40,874 nt of DNA from Hymenobacter coccineus (lineage in GTDB: Bacteria > Bacteroidota > Bacteroidia > Cytophagales > Hymenobacteraceae): contig NZ_MDZA01000255.1 of the NCBI RefSeq assembly GCF_001816125.1, forward strand, positions 1 through 40,874, in the 5' to 3' direction. This document shows positions 1 through 9,037 of this stretch, one piece after another. The notes under the pieces were generated by a model, which did not search any database, was not told where the DNA came from, and saw only the letters and a program-made list of their open reading frames with translations. The translations under genes were made by a program, and so were the position numbers. Each line of letters begins with the position of its first letter. The first letter of the stretch is position 1.

Positions 1-826
1 CCGGCGGTGGCGGTGCCCGCGGCGGGGCCCCCCAGCACGCGGCCGGTGTTCAGGTCGAGGCGCAGCAGGGGCTGGGGGCGCCAGTAGAGGCCGGCGGTGG
101 CGCCGGTGTTCCAGTTGGTGCGGCCGGCGGTGTAGCCTTCCACAAAAAAGCCGGCGCGGTTGCCCAGCGGGCCGTTCAGGGCCAGCGTGCCCAGGAACTG
201 GCCGGCTTCCACATCGGCCAGGGTGAGGCCCTGCTGGCCGAAGCCCAGGTTGGCCTCCAGGCCGAAGCGCTGGCCGAGCTGCTCGCTCACCAGCAGGCGG
301 GCCGCCGGGGCCCAGTGGGCTTGCTTGAGGGCGGGGGCCCCAGTGCCGGGCACGGCGGTTTCGACCAGCAGGGCTACCTGGGTGCGGGTGTCGTAGTTGG
401 GCGAGAGCATCAGCTTGGTGCCCACCACCAGCGGGGCCCAGCCGCCGCGGGCCGCCGGGACCCCCAGGGGCGCTTCGGCGGTGGCCGCTGGGGCCCCGGG
501 CGCGAGGCTTTGCCCGAGCGCCAGGCCTTGGTAGGGCTGGCTCACGCGCAGCTCCATGCCGTTGAAGAAGCCGATGCGCAGGGTGGGCAACACCCCCCAG
601 CCGGCGGCCCCGGCGCGGGGCAGCTGGCGCAGGGCCCCGGCTTCGAGCTGGAACTGGCCGGCGCGCAGCACCTGGGCCGTAATGGTTTGGCCGGGGCGGT
701 CGGCGCGCAGGTTGCGCACAAAGGGCGCGTCTAGGTTGGGGTTGTTTTCTTCCGGCGTGTTTTGGGCCAGGGCGGGGGCGGCGGTGCCAGCAGGGCGGCC
801 GCGGCCCACAGAGTGGTCGTGCGCAT
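1..826 (-). pseudogene. Outer-membrane beta-barrel (phenol MetA-degradation/transporter type), 3' truncated by window edge, two frame breaks near the start
   Basis: Read on the minus strand, an ATG at 826 opens a signal peptide (MRTTTLWAAAALLA). The frame then slips near 785-788 to continue as a typical signal-peptide end (APALAQNTPEENN), and slips again near 739-741 to enter a long open frame (LDAPFVRNLRADRPGQ) that runs off the left edge. Each slip equals one missing base. The body, with DRPGQT, GQFQLEAGAL, LRIGFFNGMELRV and later alternating glycine/aromatic strands, resembles the PF13557-type barrels common in Bacteroidota, which are often labelled transporter. The family call is from remembered motifs and the function is unknown. 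The neighbour at 927 is divergent. The two breaks sit in G/C runs and could be sequencing errors; the gene may be intact in the organism. Confidence 0.6.
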
Positions 827-926
827 GGGCTGCTTAAGCCCGCCGGGGCCCTAAATGGTTCCGGGGCGGCAACCTCGAACTTGCCGGTTACGTAGCCGCC
901 CCAACCTTTTGACTGTTCTGCTCCCA

Positions 927-1853
927 ATGAAAATTAAATCTTGGTTGTCCGCCGTTTTCCTCATGAGCTTACCCCTGGCCCCGGTGCTGGCCCAGCCGGT
1001 GCTGCCCCTCTACACCGGCAACATTCCCAACTCCATTCCGAGCAACGGGCAGGAAAAATCGAACACCGAAGCCAACGGCAACGTGCACGTTACCAGCGTA
1101 GTGCAGCCTTCGCTGACGGTGTACGTGCCGCCGGCGGGCACGGCCAACGGTACGTCCATCATTGTGTGCCCCGGCGGCGGCTACGGCTTTTTGTCGATGA
1201 CCAACGAGGGCACCGAAATTGCCCAGCGCTTCACCGGCATGGGCATCACGGTGTTCATCCTAAAATACCGCCTGCCCAACGACGCCATGCAGCCCGATAA
1301 AAGCATTGCCCCGCTGATGGACGCCCAGCAGGCCCTGCGCTTGGTGCGCGAAGTGGCCCCCAAGTACAACCTCAACCCCGAGCGCATCGGCCTGATGGGC
1401 TTCTCGGCCGGCGGCCACCTGGCGGCCACGGCCGGCACCCAGTTTGCCAAGCCCGTGGGCCCCAAGCCCGGCCCGGCGTCGGTGCGGCCCGCGTTTCTGA
1501 TGCTGATTTACCCGGTGATTAGCTTCAGCGACAGCCTGGCCCACGGCGGCTCGCGCACCAACCTGCTGGGCCAAAACCCAACGGCGGCGCAAATGGTGCA
1601 GTACTCGGCCGACCGCCAGGTGACGGCCCAGACGCCCCCCACGTTTTTGGTGCACGCCCAGGACGATAAAACGGTGAAAGTGCAAAATAGCCTGGCCTTT
1701 TACGAAGCCTGCGTGCACCACGGTGTGCCCGCCGAAATGCACCTGTTTGCCAAGGGCGGGCACGGTTTTGGCCTGCACAACGGCAGCACCACCGACGACT
1801 GGTCGGAGCGCCTGCGCGAGTGGCTGGCCGCCAATGGGTGGCTGACCCGCTAA
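927..1853 (+). CDS. Secreted alpha/beta hydrolase (acetyl esterase/BD-FAE-like)
   Basis: A 308-residue protein predicted to hydrolyse esters, perhaps acetyl or feruloyl groups on polysaccharide, in the periplasm or outside. The start at 927 is chosen over an in-frame start at 855 because it begins a clear signal peptide (MKIKSWLSAVFLMSLP, cleavage after VLAQ near residue 23). The hydrolase core has an oxyanion-type CPGGGY at about 81-86, the nucleophile elbow GFSAGG with Ser160, an acid in HAQDDKTV at about 246-247, and His279 in GGHGFGL. The triad is complete and spacing fits the dienelactone-hydrolase/esterase-lipase superfamily. It stands divergent from the barrel gene and 83 bases before a lipoprotein gene on the same strand. 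Substrate cannot be read from sequence. Confidence 0.85.
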   Translation: MKIKSWLSAVFLMSLPLAPVLAQPVLPLYTGNIPNSIPSNGQEKSNTEANGNVHVTSVVQPSLTVYVPPAGTANGTSIIVCPGGGYGFLSMTNEGTEIAQRFTGMGITVFILKYRLPNDAMQPDKSIAPLMDAQQALRLVREVAPKYNLNPERIGLMGFSAGGHLAATAGTQFAKPVGPKPGPASVRPAFLMLIYPVISFSDSLAHGGSRTNLLGQNPTAAQMVQYSADRQVTAQTPPTFLVHAQDDKTVKVQNSLAFYEACVHHGVPAEMHLFAKGGHGFGLHNGSTTDDWSERLREWLAANGWLTR

Positions 1854-1936
1854 GCGCGGCAGTCCCGGCGGCAACCTTCCCGGTAAGAACGGCGGTTTAC
1901 CTGTTTTCTTTGCGGAGCCTTTTGCCGCCCGTGCCT

Positions 1937-3096
1937 ATGCGCCTAATTTTTTACGCGATTATCAGTGGCCTGGGGCTGGCCGGCTGCGAGCAACACCTGT
2001 ACATTAAGGAGGAGCGCCGCCCGCAGGCGATGCCTGCCGCCGCGGTGGCGAGTTCTGGGGCCCCGGCGGCCGTGCCGCTGCCCGCCCCGCCAGTGGTGCC
2101 GGGTACCGCGTTCAGCGTCAACGGCAAAGTGCATTACCTGGCCACGCAGGCCCGGCCCGATTCGGCGCGCCCGCTGACGGCGCTGGCGTATTTCTCCGAT
2201 GACGACCGGGCCCGGCAGCGCCTCACCAAGGTGCGGGGCTACGACGGGCGCTTCACCTTTACGCTGCGCGACGCGGCCGGGGCCCCCGTGTTCCGGCGCG
2301 AGCTGCGCAAGGCCGATTTCGCCAAGATGGGCGCGCCCGACGTGGTGGTGGAAAGCGCCGCGAACAAGCCCGTGTTCCTGGGCTACTCCGCGGCGCTGCG
2401 GGCGCTGGTGTTCACCGTCAATTTTGGGGCCCCGACAGCGACGTGGGGTTCCAGGTGGTGCTTTTGCTCGACCTTGCTGGCCAAGTGCTGCGCCTGAGCG
2501 AAGGCCGCTCCCTGAGCGGGGGAGCCGACTGCGAACCCGCCCTGGCCAGCAACGGCCGCGCCGTGCTCACCAACACCGAGGTTTTGCGCCCCGGCCTGCC
2601 GCCCCTGCGCCTGGCCCGCCCCGGGGCCGACCTGGCCGGCGCCTTTTTCCTGACCGATACCACCGTGCTGGCCGTGTACGACCCGGGCAAGAACCGCCCC
2701 GTGCGCCTGCCCGACGGCCTCGTAAACTACGAGCGCCGCGCCACGCCCCAGCAGCTGCAAGCGCCCAACGCCTTCGTGCTGCGCGTGCGCAACGGCCAGC
2801 CCGTCAGCAGCTTTCGCTACCGCGGCTACTACGAAGGCATGGGCTACAGCGTGCCCCATTTCAGCCTGCCCGCCGCCCACATCAGCTACCTGCTCGACGA
2901 GAAGCACGGCCTCTACTTGGTGCCCATGGCCGCCGGGGCCCCCACGGTGCTGAAATTCGCCGAAATGCCCCGGTTCGTGCCCCCGCAGATAGCCCAGGAA
3001 GTACGCTTCGAAATGCAGGGCGAAGACGCCCAATTCGCTTTCTACGCCGACACGCTCAACCCGCGCCGCGTGCGCTACCAGCGCCTGCAAGATTAG
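1937..3096 (+). pseudogene. Lipoprotein of unknown function, one frame break at a GGGGCCCC tract
   Basis: The start ATG at 1937 opens a lipoprotein signal (MRLIFYAIISGLGLAGC) with the lipobox Cys at residue 17, so the product should be anchored in a membrane facing the periplasm or surface. The first frame ends in junk after NFGAP at about 2433; the sense continues one frame over as DSDVGFQVVLLLDLAG and runs to the stop at 3096. Total length is 1160 bases, two short of a multiple of three plus... i.e. exactly one base missing from a 386-codon gene. The break lies at GGGGCCCC, 2426-2433. The rest contains repeated beta-strand-like segments but I recognise no domain. It is probably co-directional with the hydrolase upstream and convergent with the helicase gene. 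Confidence 0.6.
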
Positions 3097-3186
3097 GAGT
3101 TGGTTTGGGCGTGTGATCTGTATTTTTCGCTGACTAAGAAGCTAATAGCCGCCTTATAACCACCAAAACCGCCCCGCCCCGGGGCC

Positions 3187-6100
3187 CTATACCGTCACGA
3201 TTTCCTCGGTTTCGAAATAATAAATGAGGCCTCGCACCTGCTCGTAGCCCAGTTGCTCGAACAGCGTGGCGTAGTTGCGCAGGGCCTGGCGGTGGGCGTG
3301 CTGCGGCGGCGGCAGCCGGAAATCGAGCAGCGTGACGCGGCGGCCCGCGCGGTCCAGCACCACGCGGTCGGGCCGGTAGGGACGCACCTGCACACCGCCG
3401 AGCAGGATTTCGCGCTCCGTTTCCACGCTCAGGTGCTCGGCGAAATAGGGGGCCAGGCGCGGGTCGGCCACCAGGCGCGCCAGGCGCGCCGTCAGCTCGT
3501 CGCGCTCCTTGGCGCTGATGATTCCCTCGGCCACGAGCTGCCCGGCCACGCGGGGCACGTCGGGGGCGGCGATGAGGCGGCGCAGGCCGTAGTGCAGCTT
3601 GCGGTTCCACTCGCTCAGGTGCCGCTGCTCGTCGAAATCGAACACCGTGGTGGCGTGGCGGCGCAGTTGCAGGCGCTCCTCCCAGGGTGCGGCCCCCAGG
3701 TTGGTGAGGGCGTAGGTGCGGCCGGCTGGCGCGGGGCCCCGGCCCGGGCGGGCGCCTCGGCGCCTTGGGATAACACAAACGCCACTTGCTCGTCCTGCCA
3801 CTGGCCCCGGCCCAGCACGTAGCCGTGCAGCAGGTCGGCCACGGTGCGGGCCGCGGCCAGCGGGGCCCCCAGCTCCTCGGTTTCCGGAGTCGCTTTGGCA
3901 GCTTTCCTGGCCTCGGGGCGCTTGCTGAGTACGTAGAGCCGGTGCCGGGGCCGGGTGAAGGCCACGTACAGCGTGTTCAGCCCTTCGAGGAAGGTTTTCT
4001 CGCGCTCCTCGTCGTATTGGGGCCCCAGCGCGGTTTGCTGCAAAGTGGCGTTCAGGCCCACCACGGCCACTTCGGGTAGGCCGGGCAGGGGCTTCTCGTC
4101 GGCGGCCAGGTGGCCCCAGAGCAGCGTGTTGCGGTGCGGCTCCAGGCTCCAGTCGGCAAACGGCACGATGACCACGCCGTAGGCCAAGCCCTTGGCCTTG
4201 TGCACGGTGGTGATGGTGATGGCCGCCCGTCCGCCCGGCGCGTTGATGCTCACGCGGCCCTTGCGGCTTTCCCAATCGGCCAGGAAATTGCCCAGGTTGT
4301 TGCCGTGGCGCAGGCTGAATTCCAGTGTCAGGTCGAGGAAGCGAAACAGGTAGTCGCTCTCGCCGTTGCGCCCCAGCAGGCCAAACAGGTCGATGAGCCG
4401 CTCGGCCAGCTCGTAGAGGCCCAGGTTGCCAGTTTCCTCCTCCTGCACGTCGTAGCCCAGGGCTCGCAGCTCGTCAAAAAACGGCGTGGCGAGCTTCGCG
4501 TTGGCGATGTCAGCCAGGTGGCGCACGCGGGCCGGCGTGGGGGGCTCCAGCCGCACCACCTTGTCGATGAGCAGCAGCGCCTCGGCCCGGGCCAGGGTGT
4601 CGGCCGGCTGGTGCAGCACCCGGAAAATGCTAATGAGCAGGTTCACCACCTCGGCAAATTCCAGCGCCAGCGAGTCGGCCGAAATGATGGCGTAGCCGCG
4701 CTCTTTCAGGAACTTGGCCATGATCTTGCTGGCCTGCCGCGTGCGGCACAGCACCGCCACGTCGGCCAGTGCGTAGCCATTGGCCAGGGCCTGCTCCACC
4801 AGGGCCAGGGCCAGGTAGCAGGTGCTTTCCTCGTAGGTGAGCGTGGCGCCGGGGGCGTGGCCGGGCAGCGGCGCGCCGGTGTGGGCCCCCGCCGCGGCGT
4901 CGTACTGCTGGGCGGGCGCGTCCTTCTGGGTAAACAATAATTCGACGTGCCCCGGCTGGCCGCTGGGGGCCCCGGCGGGCACTTGCTGCCCAAAGTGCGC
5001 GTCGTAAATGCCTTGCACCAACGGCAAGTCGGCGTGCCGCGCGCTTACCGCGGCAAAAAAGGAATTATTAAACTCAATGATTTCGCGGGCCGAGCGGTAA
5101 TTAATTTGCAGGGCTTCGGCCTTCAGCGCGGGCTCCACGGTTTCGTAGCGCAGGCGCAGCAATTCGCGCATTTCGGGCTCGCGGGCGCGGTCGGCCAGGG
5201 GCCCCGTATTGCCCTGGTGCAGGCGCAGGATCTGCTCCATTTCGCCGCCGCGCCAGCGGTAAATGGATTGCTTGGCGTCGCCCACGGCCAAACTATCGAA
5301 GCCATTGGCGAGTGTGTTTTCTACCAGCGGCAGCAGATTATTCCACTGCAAAACCGACGTGTCCTGAAACTCGTCAATTAATAAATGCTCGTATTTCTCG
5401 CCCAACCGCTCGTACAGAAACGGCACCGGCTCGGTGAGCACAATGGCGGCAATGCGGCGGTTGAATTCGGAGATTAACACCACGTTCCGCTCGCGGCTAA
5501 TTTGCTCCACTAATTTATTTAATTCACTCAGCAGCGAAGCGTGAAATAAATATGGCTGCATGGCCGTGAGCAAAACATAATTCGGTAAATAATTAGCCCG
5601 CAGCGTATCAAGCGTGGTTACTAATTGGCGCAGCGGCTCCTTCACGGCGTCGACGCGGGCGCGGTCGGCGGGGGTTTTTATTTTGCCGCTGTACCACTTG
5701 TCGTCGGCCAGCGTGGCCTGCACGTAGCTGTTGGGGCCCGCGCCGGGGGCCAGCAGCTCGGTGCCCTTCTGCACGTACCCGAAAATGCCGCGCTTGCCCT
5801 GGTAAAAATCGCCTTCCAGGGCCCCTGCCTCGTCCAGCACGGCCACGGCGGCCTCCTGGGCCTGGGTGAAAGCGGCTTCGATTTCGAGCCGCCGGGCCCG
5901 CAATTCTTTGTCGATGCGCCGGAAATCGGCCAAATCCAGCTTGCCTAGCTCCGTCACGGCTTCCTGCACGGTTTCGTTGAACAGGGCGCGGCCGAAGGTG
6001 GCCAGCTCTTCGGGCAGGCGGCTCCAGCTCTTGCCCTCGTCGGCGCGGCCCAGGGCGTAGTCGGCCAGCGTGGCCGAGAGCAACCGGGTGTCGGCGTTGC

Positions 6101-6572
6101 GGTTCACCTTGTCGAGCAGGGCGGCCACGGCGCTTTGCAGCACGCTGTCGGTATCGAGTTCCACCTCGAAGCTGGCCGGTAAGTCCAGCTCGCGGGTGAA
6201 GGCCGTGACGATGCGCTGCACGAAGGCGTCGATGGTGCTCACCGCAAAATCGGCGTAGTGGTACAGCACGAGCCGGAACGTGGCGGCTGCCCGGCGCCGC
6301 ACCGCGTCGGGGCCCAGGCCCAGGGCCGCGGCCACGTCGGTGAGCAGCGCGTCGGGCTTGCTGCCGGCTTCGGGGTAGGCGAAGCGGCGCAGGGCCCCCA
6401 CGATGCGCTCCTTCATTTCGCCGGCCGCGTCGCGGGTGAAGGTGATGGCCAGCACGCGCTTGAAGTACGCGGGGTCTTCGGAGCTGAGGGCGAGGGTAAG
6501 GTATTCCTTGGTGAGCTGGTAGGTTTTGCCCGAGCCGGCCGAGGAAGAATAAATGCGGAAGGAGGGGGACAT
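3187..6572 (-). pseudogene. UvrD/RecB-like (AddA-type) ATP-dependent helicase-nuclease, one frame break near the C-terminus
   Basis: A superfamily 1A DNA helicase expected to act in double-strand-break processing. Visible motifs in order: I AGSGKT (residues 12-17), Ia ITFTRDAAGEM, II LLIDEFQDTS, III AVGDAKQSIYRWRGG, V TVHKAKGLAYG and VI TLYVAFTRPRHRLY. The first frame decays after GAEAPARAGAP at about 3735; the continuation one base over (AGRTYALTNLGAAPWEERL) carries a PD-(D/E)XK-like end with PDRVVLD, LLDFR and HRQALRNYA, stopping at 3187. Length 3386 equals 1129 codons less one base. The break coincides with GGGGCCCC at 3733-3740. Family members are about 1050-1150 residues, so the joined product of 1128 fits. 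The nuclease motif reads DFR where DYK is usual. No AddB/RecC partner is visible. Confidence 0.8.
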
Positions 6573-6613
6573 TTAATTAATTATTGCGGAGTTATTTCCG
6601 AATCAAAAACCTT

Positions 6614-6725
6614 ACACAACAGGCCGTCATGCAGAGCGCAGCGCAGCATCTTTCTGGCGTAACTAATCCTGATTACTGGCGCCAGAAAGATGCTGCGCTG
6701 CGCTCTGCATGACGGCCTGTTGTGT
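6614..6725. repeat. Perfect 46-bp inverted repeat with 20-nt spacer
   Basis: Arms 6614-6659 and 6680-6725 are exact reverse complements over 46 bases; the spacer is 6660-6679. Weaker symmetry continues outwards: GTTATTTC near 6590 pairs with GAAATAAC near 6734, and TTAATTAA flanks both sides. It sits in the 177-base gap between the PorT-like gene end and the helicase start, both minus strand. It resembles a dispersed palindromic (REP/MITE-like) unit; there is no T run typical of a terminator. Confidence 0.85.
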
Positions 6726-6749
6726 GCAATTCAGAAATAACTTTATTAA

Positions 6750-7382
6750 TTAAAACTTGACGTCGGCGCTCAGCTGCACGGCCTCAAACTTGAATTCGGT
6801 GACAGCCGAGCGCTGACCCAGGCCCACGTGGTTGAGGCCGTGCACGTAGCGGGCCGTGAGGCTCAGGCGGGGCCCCAGGAAGTATTCGAGGCCCGCCGTA
6901 GCCCCAACACTGCGCTCCTCGGTGTCGTGCGTAACGTTGGTGGTGGTGCCGGCAACTTGCTGATTGGCTTGAATTAATAAATCGGCCTGGGGCCCCGCCA
7001 GCACCGCCAGCCGCCGCGAAACACCGTACTTGAGCAGCAACGGCAGCGACAAGTAGCGCAGCGTGTAGGTAGTGCCCGTGGCCGATACCCGGCCGCCGAG
7101 CTGCGAAAACAAGTACTCCTGCTGCACCGAGAACCCCCGCTGCCCCACGGGCACTTGCAGCGTGAAACCGGCCGCAAACCCGGGCCGCCAGCTGGTTTCG
7201 ACCGGCACGGCGGGCGCCGGGAAGCCGCGGTTGAAATCGGTGTTCGACAGGTTCAGGCCAACCTTCGCCCCGAACCGGACCTTGGCCGGGCGGGCGTAAT
7301 AATTGGACTGCTCGGCGGTGCGCTGGGCCGCCGCCGCTAGCGCCGACCCGCAGAAAAAGATGATTAGTACTAGTTGTTTCAT
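6750..7382 (-). CDS. PorT-like outer-membrane beta-barrel protein
   Basis: A 210-residue protein with a signal peptide (MKQLVLIIFFCGSALAAAAQ) and a small 8-stranded-type barrel: KVRFGAKVGLNLSNTDF, GFAAGFTLQVPVG, GFSVQQEYLFSQLGG, LRYLSLPLLLKYG, LAVLAGPQADLLI, GATAGLEYFLG and LSLTARYVHGLNHV. These match the OMP_b-brl_2/PorT family of Bacteroidota, located in the outer membrane. The ATG at 7382 begins the signal peptide directly. It follows GH125 on the same strand but is separated by a hairpin at 7427-7460, so it is probably its own unit. The specific role is unknown; family members range from secretion factors to uncharacterised barrels. Confidence 0.85.
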   Translation of the reverse strand: MKQLVLIIFFCGSALAAAAQRTAEQSNYYARPAKVRFGAKVGLNLSNTDFNRGFPAPAVPVETSWRPGFAAGFTLQVPVGQRGFSVQQEYLFSQLGGRVSATGTTYTLRYLSLPLLLKYGVSRRLAVLAGPQADLLIQANQQVAGTTTNVTHDTEERSVGATAGLEYFLGPRLSLTARYVHGLNHVGLGQRSAVTEFKFEAVQLSADVKF

Positions 7383-7426
7383 GCCGCAAAGAACGTCCGC
7401 CCGGCGCCAGCGGGGCCCCTAAACAA

Positions 7427-7460
7427 AACGGGCCGGTGCTATTTATAGCGCCGGCCCGTT
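7427..7460 (-). terminator. Hairpin terminator after GH125
   Basis: Arms 7427-7440 and 7447-7460 pair over 14 bases with one wobble, loop ATTTAT. On the minus strand the stem is followed by TTTTGTTT, as in an intrinsic terminator. It would end the PUL transcript downstream of GH125. Confidence 0.7.
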
Positions 7461-7493
7461 CGTTAAAAGCCAATCAAATTGTGGGCTGGGGCC

Positions 7494-8912
7494 CTAGGCC
7501 AGCAGCTGCGGCTTCTCCTGGTACACTTTCCAGAGGAATTCGCCGAAAATGGTATTGGCCCAGGCGAACCAGGCGCGGCTGAATTTCTTGGGGTCGTCTT
7601 TGTGGAACGACTCGTGCATGTAGCCCGTGCCGGCGTGGGTGGCCTTGAGGCTCTGCACGCAGGCCCGAATCTCGGCGTCGTCGGTGCTGGTGAGGCCGCG
7701 GGTGGTGATGGCAATGGGCCAAATCATGTCCTGCCCCACGTGGGGCCCCCCGATGCCCTCGGCCGCCGTGCCCTTGAAGAAGAACGGGTTGGCGGTGGAG
7801 AGCAGGAACTTGCGCGTGTTCTGGTAGATGGGGTCGGTGACGGGCAGGGCCCCCAGGTAGGGCAGGGCCACCAGGCTGGGCACGTTGGCGTCGTCCATCA
7901 GCACCTGGCTGCCGAAACCGTCGACTTCGTAGGCGTAAATCTTGCCGTGCTGGGGGTGGTCCACCACCGCGTATTTGCGCAGGGCGCCTTCCACCTCGTC
8001 GGCCAGGGCCCCCAGCTCGCCGGCGGTTTTGGCGTCCTTGGCCAGGGCGGTCATCATCTCGGCGGCCTGGCGCAAGCTGGTCACGGCGAAGAAGTTGCTG
8101 GGCACCAGGAAGGAGTAGAGCGTGGCGTCGTCGCTGGGCCGAAACGCCGAGCAGATGAGCCCCACCGGCCGCACCGGGTAGCCGTAGCCTTTCATGGGCT
8201 GGGTGTCGGTGGAGTTGGTGGTGTTGCGCTGGAAGTGGTAGGGCCCCAGGGCGTCTTTGCGCTGCTGGGCGCGGAAGGTTTGGAGCGTGGCCTGCACGGC
8301 TTGCTGCCACTGCGCGTCGAAGGGCGCGGCGTCGTTGGTCTTTTTCCAGTAATGGTAGGCCAGGCGGATCGGGTAGCAGAGCGAGTCGATCTCCCACTTA
8401 CGCTCGTGCACGCCGGCCTGCATGGCGGTTTTGTCGGTTTTCCACTCGCCCACCTTGGTGTCGTCGCCGTAAAACGCGTTGGCGTAGGGATCCTTGATAA
8501 TGCAGCGCGTCTGGCGGTTAATCACGCCGGCCACCAGCTGGCGCAGCTCGGTGTCCTGGCCGATGAGCTGCAGGTAGGGCCACACCTGGGCCGAGCTGTC
8601 GCGCAGCCACATGGCGTCGATGTCGCCGGTGATGACGTAGGTATCGGGCCGGCCGTTGCGCGCGGCGTAGGTCACGGTGGTGTCAAGCGTGCTCGGGAAG
8701 CAGTTTTCAAACAGCCAGCCCAGCTCCGGGTCCTTCACTTTCTTCTTGAATTCAGTGATGGCCGCCTCCACCGCGCGACTCTTGAACCGGCGCTTGGCCG
8801 CCGCCGGCCGCACCACCGGAAACGCTGGGGCCCCCGCGGCGAAGGAAAAAGACGGAAGAAAGGCGCTGCCAGCAAGTAGCGTGGCGCCCTGCACAAAATT
8901 TCTGCGGTTCAT
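7494..8912 (-). CDS. Glycoside hydrolase family 125, exo-alpha-1,6-mannosidase
   Basis: A 472-residue enzyme of the GH125 family, which removes terminal alpha-1,6-linked mannose by inversion. The start at 8912 is preferred to the longer frame from 9026 because it gives a Tat-like signal (MNRRNFVQGATLLAGSAFLP) and because the longer version would run through the inverted repeat at 8938-9032. Family signatures include MWLRDSSAQVWPYL near residue 100, RDIDAMW-type context, CIIKDPYANAF, LICSAFRPSDDA, MHESFHKDD and FAWANTIFGEFLW near the C-terminus; the Asp and Glu in the LRD and HESF segments are candidates for acid and base. It is the last gene of the minus-strand mannan set, 125 bases after GH92, and would debranch or trim the alpha-1,6 backbone left by the GH92 enzymes. 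Confidence 0.88.
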   Translation of the reverse strand: MNRRNFVQGATLLAGSAFLPSFSFAAGAPAFPVVRPAAAKRRFKSRAVEAAITEFKKKVKDPELGWLFENCFPSTLDTTVTYAARNGRPDTYVITGDIDAMWLRDSSAQVWPYLQLIGQDTELRQLVAGVINRQTRCIIKDPYANAFYGDDTKVGEWKTDKTAMQAGVHERKWEIDSLCYPIRLAYHYWKKTNDAAPFDAQWQQAVQATLQTFRAQQRKDALGPYHFQRNTTNSTDTQPMKGYGYPVRPVGLICSAFRPSDDATLYSFLVPSNFFAVTSLRQAAEMMTALAKDAKTAGELGALADEVEGALRKYAVVDHPQHGKIYAYEVDGFGSQVLMDDANVPSLVALPYLGALPVTDPIYQNTRKFLLSTANPFFFKGTAAEGIGGPHVGQDMIWPIAITTRGLTSTDDAEIRACVQSLKATHAGTGYMHESFHKDDPKKFSRAWFAWANTIFGEFLWKVYQEKPQLLA

Positions 8913-8937
8913 AGTGTGGGATTGAATGTAGCGCAAC

Positions 8938-9032
8938 TGTAGCGCGGACTTTGTAGTCCGCGGCGCTGCCCGGTCGCTGCATATCACCGGCAGGACGAAG
9001 CGAGAGCCGCGGACTACAAAGTCCACGCTACA
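8938..9032. repeat. 26-bp inverted repeat (one mismatch), 43-nt loop
   Basis: Arms 8938-8963 and 9007-9032 are reverse complements apart from one position (G versus A). The arm itself contains a smaller inverted motif, GGACTTTGTAGTCC. It lies between GH92 and GH125 and is different in sequence from the 46-bp repeat at 6614. It looks like a dispersed palindromic unit and could also stabilise or attenuate the mRNA between the two genes. Confidence 0.75.
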
Positions 9033-9037
9033 AATGG

